DNA of 64,000 nucleotides from Panopea generosa. Taxonomy: Eukaryota > Mollusca > Bivalvia > Adapedonta > Hiatellidae. Made by a program: the position numbers and the translations under genes. The DNA is taken from positions 25,639,657-25,703,656 of the forward strand of contig CM055901.1 in assembly GCA_029582155.1 (NCBI GenBank), in the 5' to 3' direction. Of the stretch, positions 1 through 64,000 are shown piece after piece. Each line of letters opens with the position of its first letter. The first letter of the stretch is position 1. Under the pieces are notes generated by a model. That model saw nothing but the letters and a program-made list of their open reading frames with translations, was not told the origin of the DNA and ran no database searches.

Positions 1-1821
1 TAAACAGCCCATTTGTAAAAAAACATCTTAGCTGATGAAGTGCGTATTTTGTGGTTATTCATGTAACATTGTTACCAGTTTAATAAATAAATAGGATTGG
101 TTAAGTTGACCAGGATAATACACACTTCAAATACCAGGTGTCTGAATTAAGCCTTTCTGGGATAAAATATTTACATTGTTCTTCTGCAAATTAGCATTGA
201 ATTAAATAAAAATGGCTTCTATACAAATTCTTTAAAGAAAGAAATACTTGGTTAGAAAGCAAAAACCCTTTCATTCCAATCGACAGCATTCTTTCACATA
301 TAATAGAGTGGATTTGGGTTTAAGCTTTTCTAGTATTTGCTCATTCAACAATCCCAAGGCTGACCCACCTTAGTACAAGATTTCATTTTGTTCTTTATTA
401 TTCTAAAACCCTGTTCCAAAAGTGTTCAATGGAGAAAAAGGCTTATAGATATTTAGATATATATATATAAGGCATAAAGAACTGGCTGTTTCACACTAAA
501 TGTGTTCATAAACCTCTAATAGTTGCTTCTAATAGGTACATTTCTGATTATGCAATTAATATTATCCATAAATTAGTCGAGGCTTTGAATTGGTCCATTA
601 AACATTTATTTAATGTAGAGCGCACTATACATTTACAATAGTTTTGCACCAATTTTAGTTCATGAATATTGGCTGCTGTTAAATGAGTTTAACAGAGTTT
701 TTTATATCATGTATAGAGTGCTTCTTTCTTGTAAACATCTGTGTATGATACATATTTTATCTGTTTACCAGTTTCCTGCACAGGAAGTCTTTCTGTCCCA
801 GGATGCCCCATTATTGGTATCAGACTTATACTCCTGTTCAAAAATTAATTGTAAATCAGTTTGATAAAGACATTTTCTGATTTTCTGTAAGGGTGTCGCA
901 ACTTGGTTACGGGGGGGGGGGGGGAAGGGACAGGAGTGTAGAAATAGTGTCTCTATTGTAAGAATATGGTGACCCTTTACTTCATATAGACGCATTTGGA
1001 CACCTCCAATATAGACGCCTTTGGACACCTTATATAGAAGGCTTTTGAATTATTTGGTGAATTATGTTTATATTAACTGACAGAGTGGAAAACAGTGCAG
1101 GAAGTGTTCAGATTGCTCGTTACGAGCAATCTGAACTCTTCCTGCACTTTTTTCAAAGGCCTTCTGTGATTGGTGCGGGAAAGTGCGTATCTATGGAGTA
1201 AAGGGTTACAGGTCATGTTAAAAACTTATAATGTATTAACTTAAAAGCATTCCTGTTTTACATCAACACTACAACATGTTTGAATGACTTTTTGAAAGGA
1301 TCACAGAAAAATACATCCTAAAATGCTATTATTATAAAATCCAGTCTGAGCGCTTGCATAAAGTTATTCTAGGTCAACACATTTAAAATGAAAGTTGAAG
1401 GGTGTTTTGAATGTAATGGAAAATAACTAGTCACACTGACACTATCAGATATTTACCCCAACATGGGAGGTTTTAAGGTGTGATGTCATAAATGATTTGT
1501 AGCTGTATCAGAAAGTATGTTCATGTAGTAATCAGTGTGTTATGAGTTTTTAATAAAATACAAACACTAGCATATATTATAATTATGTTTGGTAAAGACA
1601 TTCATAAGTAAGGAGTAGAGTATAATGAAGGAGATTTGAAATTGTTTTGAAAAAAGGCACCAACAAAAATATAGTTGTACATTTTTTCACATGACATTTT
1701 TTGTACAACATGCTTTAGGATATATACACATATAGGGTGTACATGTTTGCTATGACATAAGAGCTGTTTGATGTTATTTTAATCACATGTATTAATGTAT
1801 TACTTGTTTTGTGTGTTTCAG
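1..1821 (+). other. intron upstream of exon 1 (partial)
   Basis: This is presumed intron, because exon 1 in this window begins at a splice acceptor and lacks the gene's N-terminus. It holds a run of G at about 910-923 and MITE copy 1 (973-1205). The remainder is AT-rich with no coding exon, promoter signature or RNA gene that I can support. Confidence 0.6.
973..1205. mobile_element. piggyBac-like palindromic MITE, copy 1
   Basis: Terminal inverted repeats begin CCCTTTACTTCAT and end GGAGTAAAGGG. The centre is a long near-perfect palindrome built on GTGCAGGAAGTGTTCAGATT and its complement, meeting at CTCGTTACGAG. It is 233 bp with no coding capacity. The flanks are GTGA and TTAC rather than clean TTAA, so this copy has either mutated target sites or an atypical insertion. 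Confidence 0.75.
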
Positions 1822-59082
<57,261 letters not shown>

Positions 59083-59546
59083 TACTAGCATTTTACAGTT
59101 GTCTACCAGAAACATCATGCCAAAGTCAAAATATGTTTAAAGTTGCATGTGTTTTCAAGTGTTTATAAAAAGTAGACTGAACTCAATCTGCATAAGTTAG
59201 TAGGTCATCTTGCCAGTGTGTGTAATCAAGTATGTTGGTTTTTTGTTAGAGGTCTTTACCTCCCCTTTGGGTGTTTCAAAAGTATTCAATTTGTCCAAGT
59301 ACCATACAAATATCAAGCCACCTATGTTACTATTAATATGGATTCTTATTTAAAAATAGGCACAGACAAAAGATAATTAACTATTGAATCGTTTTTCAAA
59401 TAACTCTTTAGACTGTGTCCTTGAACTGTGTTTATTTTAAAGATAGAGAAAAAAAAAATATTAGTTAAAGTTACAATTTACATTTCTTTATTAGTTGTGT
59501 TACAAGGAATGAACATCACATGATAATACATGTAACTAGTTGTGCA

Positions 59547-59552
59547 AATAAA
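59547..59552 (+). promoter_or_regulatory. candidate polyadenylation signal, proximal
   Basis: AATAAA lies 465 bases after the stop codon. It is the first canonical hexamer in the 3' flank. Confidence 0.5.
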
Positions 59553-59907
59553 TTGAACTTCAAGTTAAAACAATATTAGTAACAGTTTTCTCCAAATGCA
59601 TAGAAGATGTAAGTTAATCATTTCTGTTTGACCTACCCGGTACCATTCAGAACATCAGAACATTCATTAGCACTTCTGCATGGTTGTTTTTTGGGTTTTT
59701 TTATTATACTTTTTTATGTGTCTTTAAATTTCAAAATCTTAATCAGGACAATTTTTAAGGACGGCCTAAACTGTAAACCTTTGTATGATAGTTGTAAGAA
59801 TGTACTTTTTGAAGAAAAAATGAGGTAAACCTTGATGTCTGTCCGACATGCCACTGATTATTGACACTTGTTTACGCATGCCTGGTAATATTGTTGCATC
59901 TCAAATG

Positions 59908-59913
59908 AATAAA
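59908..59913 (+). promoter_or_regulatory. candidate polyadenylation signal, distal
   Basis: AATAAA followed directly by GTTTATTTTTT and a GT-rich stretch, a better downstream context than the proximal signal. Confidence 0.5.
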
Positions 59914-61566
59914 TGTTTATTTTTTAAGAATACTTGTCTGAACTCTCTGTTGAGTTTACTAATATAATATATAGGTCTGTTAGTAGCGCCACTTAAATAC
60001 TTGCTTTTCTCATCTACAGGCATGCTGTAATTTGTGGAGTTAAATGGGTGGTACCCTAATACCTTTTACCCTTTTTCCACTGTATAACCAATTTCACCAT
60101 GACAGCAGTTTATTGAATTAGTTCCATTTTTATAAAAAGCTTGAGTATTTATGAGTTCTGTCTGTTCTTTAATTCACTCAGCATTTACGGGTGCGGTTTA
60201 ATTTATTTATTATAGGAAATTAGGCCGACTAAACTTATAATAAATTGGATAGCATTTAATTGGTAGGATTTTTCACTGTTAAGATTTAAAGATAAAGTTT
60301 ATTCAACTGTTGTTTCTTGTTACTGAAAGATAATTCATAAGTTATCGGGTGTTACGAGTGCCATCAGTCATCCAGGACTCGAGGGAACTATTTTTCAATA
60401 TGAAAAAAAAACAACAGTTGGAACAAACTCTTTATCACATTTCATAAATTGAAACTGACTGTGAAATACCACTTTTAAAAGTTCAAATATATACTGAACT
60501 ATTCTCCACAATTCATATGTATCTACCTTATGATGTCAGTTAATATATATTTGCTTTGATGCAGTTGATTTGCTCAGTCGCAGATCTAGTAACTAGTTAA
60601 ATTCTGGAGATATTAAACTCCAAAAAGTAAAGAAATATTTACTAAAGTCAGTCTTTATTCATGATGTCTGGGTATTTCATTGTTAGGAATGTAATAAATG
60701 AATATTTTGAGTGCATGAAACTCGGTCTTGGACTTGAATCTTTGGAATGAAATTACGGGTAAAAAATGTGATTTTAAGACAAATTTCCAGATGTAAAGAA
60801 TATTAAACATTTTCAGATCTTAAAGTCTTATTATTCCTGTTTAAAAGCTTAATGTTGTTTACAAATCTACCTGATATTGCTAGTCGGGAAGCCAAAATAG
60901 GAACTGTTATTTATGGCACGAGTTTCAGTTAATGTATTTGGGATGTTTGCTTTTGTTAACACAGTTGATGATGTTAAAACATAAGTGTATATCAGTTACA
61001 TAGGATTTTGGGGTGGTAAAAAAAAAGTATGTTTTATTTTATAAAACCTTTTGAGTGTTTATAAAAAAATGTAATTTGGTATACAAAGCAACATTGAAAA
61101 TCTATATGACCTTGATTTAGTATTTAAAGTCGCAATTACTTTAATTCTTAAGAATACAACAATTTACATAGATCGATAGTTATCACAAAATAGCGCATAT
61201 TTTGTTATCTTTTTAAGGCTAAATTTATATTGATTTTTGCCATATCTAAATTAATGTGTGCTCTGAGTTGTTGATGCAGGCAGTTTTCAAAAAGATACAT
61301 TTTTTTCCTGACAAATAACAAGACTGATTTTCCAATACAAGATTTGTAGCAATTGTGAGTCCAGAGTTTTATATGTGAAATACATAAAAAAAAAACTGTG
61401 GTAATAAATATCGTGGGTTTCTAGAAATGAATCAGTTATTTCCAATGTCAAGAAACCATTTTCTTGTATCTTGTAAAAAAAAATCTATTTTTACAGACAC
61501 CGGATGTGAATATGTTTATTATTAAATGTGTCTTCACAGTCAACATTGTAATAAATATTGGTTTAA

Positions 61567-61721
61567 CCCTTTACTCCGTAGATACGGAGCAATCTGAACA
61601 CTTCCTGCACTGTTTTCCACTCTGTCAGTTAATATAAACATAATTAATCCATTGCTGATACATGGTGAATTAATGCTTTCAATATTAGAGGTGTCCAAAG
61701 GCGTCTATATGAAGTGAAGGG
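61567..61721. mobile_element. piggyBac-like palindromic MITE, copy 5 (internally deleted)
   Basis: Runs CCCTTTACTCCGTAGATACG to GAAGTGAAGGG, flanked by TTAA at 61563-61566 and 61722-61725. It is 155 bp; one arm of the central palindrome is missing, joining GATACGG directly to AGCAATCTGAAC. Confidence 0.87.
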
Positions 61722-62379
61722 TTAAATCAAAAAGGAAAGAGCCTGCAATATCATTTTGGAAATGTTAATTTTTATATTCCTACGGATGGGTGGGTGGGGG
61801 TTATATTAGAATTCAAGATAAAAAAAGTAGTAGATTTTTATTTCCATCAGTGTTGTTACTATGATATTATTTGATTTTTTATACAGATAGGGAAGTGAGT
61901 ATTGAGAATGTGCTGGGGCAGGAATGGAAAAAATTATTGGGAGCGTGATTCCCAAGTTTTATATTTATATGCCAGTGTCTCTCTTTCTCTCTCTAGCTGT
62001 TGAACATATTAAGTATGTTGATATTTTAAATGATTGGCGGCAGTTTATTATATTATTATTTTGTAATTATAAAAAGCAAAGGTGCTCTGTTTGTTTTGAT
62101 AATTTATTTAGTTGTGCCATGTATAACAGTGGTATTTTATTTCTGTCAAATATATATTGATGAACGATTCCATTTATATATATAATTTACATTTATGTCC
62201 AGACAAAAAAAGATTAATAGAATTATCTATGATTTTATTTGACATTATATTGTAAGCTTTTTTAATAGGGTTATTGCTTTATTCAAAGAAAGAATTCTTC
62301 TTTAGATACTTAAGTTACAAACACAATGTAGCGAGGTCACAAGTTTTACTGTTAATTATACGAAGTTGTTAGGATTGTT

Positions 62380-62930
62380 TATAGGTAAAAGATACATATT
62401 AAAACTAATATAGTTTACAGTTAATGCTGTATTCAGTTAGTATAGCTTTCATTTGGTTCATTTCACACTAAATAAGGTTTACCATCGATTTATTCTAGTT
62501 ACCCTGTAATATGGTGTACATTTGAATCCTTTTTCAGTTAAGATAGCTAACCTTTGATATATTTGTAAGTTAATTTGGTTTACAGTTCATTTATTTTACA
62601 GTTAAATTGTTTATATTTGAATAGTTTTACAGTTTTATACATGATTTACCTTGATTTATTTTACAATTGATATAGTTTTTTTTTTTCTTTTAAATAATTT
62701 TACTTGATATGGTTTGGCGATGATTTATTTTAATACATTTAACATAGTTTACAACTGATTCAGTTTACAGTTAATGTTGTTAACAGTTGTCTACTATTTA
62801 ACAATTTTACAGTTAATGCGGTTTATAATTGTTTACAATAGATTCATTTTACAATTGATGTGGGTTTACAATGGAATTATTTTACAGTAAGTGGGGTTTA
62901 CAATGGATATGTGTATACACTGCTTTATAA
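62380..62930 (+). repeat. decayed AT-rich repeat tract
   Basis: Irregular recurrences of TTTACAGTTAATG, GGTTTACAATGGAT and GATTTATTTTACA. No fixed period can be assigned by eye. Confidence 0.55.
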
Positions 62931-63689
62931 AAACATTATGTGGTAGATGGTAAACATTGATTAACTTGAATTGAACTGAAGCTCAAATGAAACTAAAAAA
63001 TATATATATATACCTAAGTATGTGCAAGTTAACAGCTAAAATTATGTACCTGTACACTGTCAGTTGATGAAAGAATAACTAAACAGATCATACATCAGCC
63101 CAGTCCTTGGTTCACCATTTCGTTATGTGATTAAATAAATGCCAATCAAAACTTAAAACTGATTACTGCAAACTTGCTGACAATATGATTTTCATTTGGC
63201 ACATTAAACTTTAATGCAGCTCAAGAATGCTTTTGAGCGAAGAAAATTATTTCCATTGTAGCCTATTACATATGAAGGGATTTTTTTGTTTGATTTATAA
63301 ACAATCTAGGGACAAGTAAATTAAATACAGTAAGAAGACATTACTGTGTATAGATTTGACATCTCAAGAAGTGTATTTGTAAATTGACAACATTGATAAA
63401 TTAACAGCTATATACATTACATGCCACAGTTGATGTCAGAGATAAGCTGAAGGACAATATAAAGTGCTTATTCCGATTCTGTCAGAATGTTTATATTATC
63501 TAGTCATTATATAATTAACTACAGTCTATTTAGACATGATTTAAGTGAAGTTATCACTCCCTCTGTGAAACCGCCTCATCATGGAAACATGAACACCTGA
63601 TAAGTCTACATGGGTATACCATTCTGTTACAGCCGTACTGGATATATGATGGCTGATTATTGTAGAAGGGATACTTTAGGATAAGTAGT

Positions 63690-63855
63690 CCAGTTTGGTT
63701 CTCTATTACATTTCATGTGAACCTCATTTTCAGTTTGGTTCTCTGTTACATTTTATGTAAACCTACTTTCTAGTTTGGTTCTCTATTACGTTTCATGTGA
63801 ACTTACTCTCCAGTTTGGTTTTCTATCGTGTTTCATGTTTAATGTGAATCTTCTC
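63690..63855 (+). repeat. 40-bp tandem repeat, four units
   Basis: Starts of CAGTTTGGTTCTCTATTACA fall at about 63691, 63731, 63771 and 63811, with TTTCATGTGAACCTACTTTC completing the unit. Confidence 0.88.
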
Positions 63856-64000
63856 ATCTTGATATACTTTAATGGCAATAATTGCAACAAAATGTGCTTC
63901 AAAAAATGCATTTGTACATTTGTATTTGTCATTGATTTGTAATTTCTGCACTTTAGATCAAACAAATTAAAAGAAGCTGCATTTCTAGATCCCTTACATA

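Larger units (their letters stand above)
59083..59930 (+). other. ZSWIM6: 3'UTR of the ZSWIM gene (approximate)
   Basis: AT-rich sequence follows the stop. Two canonical AATAAA signals are visible, at 59547-59552 and 59908-59913. The second is followed by a T/GT-rich stretch suited to cleavage. The end is therefore either about 59.57 or 59.93 kb. A short fragment at about 59749-59772 resembles one end of the inverted-repeat element at 3464-3699. No transcript evidence is available here. Confidence 0.6.
59931..64000. other. downstream flank, probably intergenic
   Basis: Holds MITE copy 5 (61567-61721), a decayed AT-rich repeat tract (about 62380-62930) and a 40-bp repeat (63690-63855). No coding exon, promoter or RNA gene that I can support. 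Confidence 0.7.

Noticed and set aside
910..923. Run of about 14 G as a possible G-quadruplex
   Set aside because: A single homopolymer run without spaced G-tracts, and prone to sequencing error. Too weak to report as a feature.

Overview
The window is eukaryotic, AT-rich nuclear DNA from an animal with large, repeat-loaded introns. The coding content and the repeat types (tRNA-headed SINEs, hairpin-ended Helentron-like elements, many minisatellites) suggest a lophotrochozoan, most likely a bivalve mollusc. That taxonomic call is inference.

One protein-coding gene accounts for all the convincing coding sequence. It is a plus-strand ZSWIM4/5/6-type gene (zinc finger SWIM domain protein, closest in my recollection to ZSWIM6/ZSWIM5). 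Fifteen exons lie between 1822 and 59082 and join in frame at every junction to give about 998 residues, from just before the SWIM zinc finger to the C-terminal stop. The N-terminal exon or exons, the promoter and the 5'UTR lie upstream of base 1. Exons 1-5 are scattered over 44 kb, with introns of 4.8, 3.5, 20.5 and 14.3 kb. Exons 6-15 are packed into 12 kb. A 3'UTR of roughly 0.5-0.85 kb follows, and 59.9-64 kb appears intergenic.

The introns hold most of the unusual content. There are at least twelve tandem arrays, with periods of about 18-55 bp. They include a 2.8-kb array of 44-bp units at 15.0-17.8 kb, and a 55-bp array at 9.6-10.35 kb that appears to be made of copies of the exon 3 splice acceptor. 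Interspersed elements include five copies of a TTAA-flanked, piggyBac-like palindromic MITE; at least three other inverted-repeat elements; four tRNA-headed SINE families, some with clear target-site duplications; and three families of non-autonomous elements sharing subterminal inverted repeats and hairpin-plus-CTCTTGTT ends, which I read as Helentron-related. Several insertions are nested, so their relative ages can be read directly.

I see no intact tRNA, rRNA, CRISPR, transposase or reverse transcriptase, and no second gene. Long open frames over the 44-bp array and over the 34.8-35.8 kb array are by-products of stop-poor repeat units. No novel multi-gene system is visible. The most interesting observation is the arrays of decoy splice sites around exon 3.
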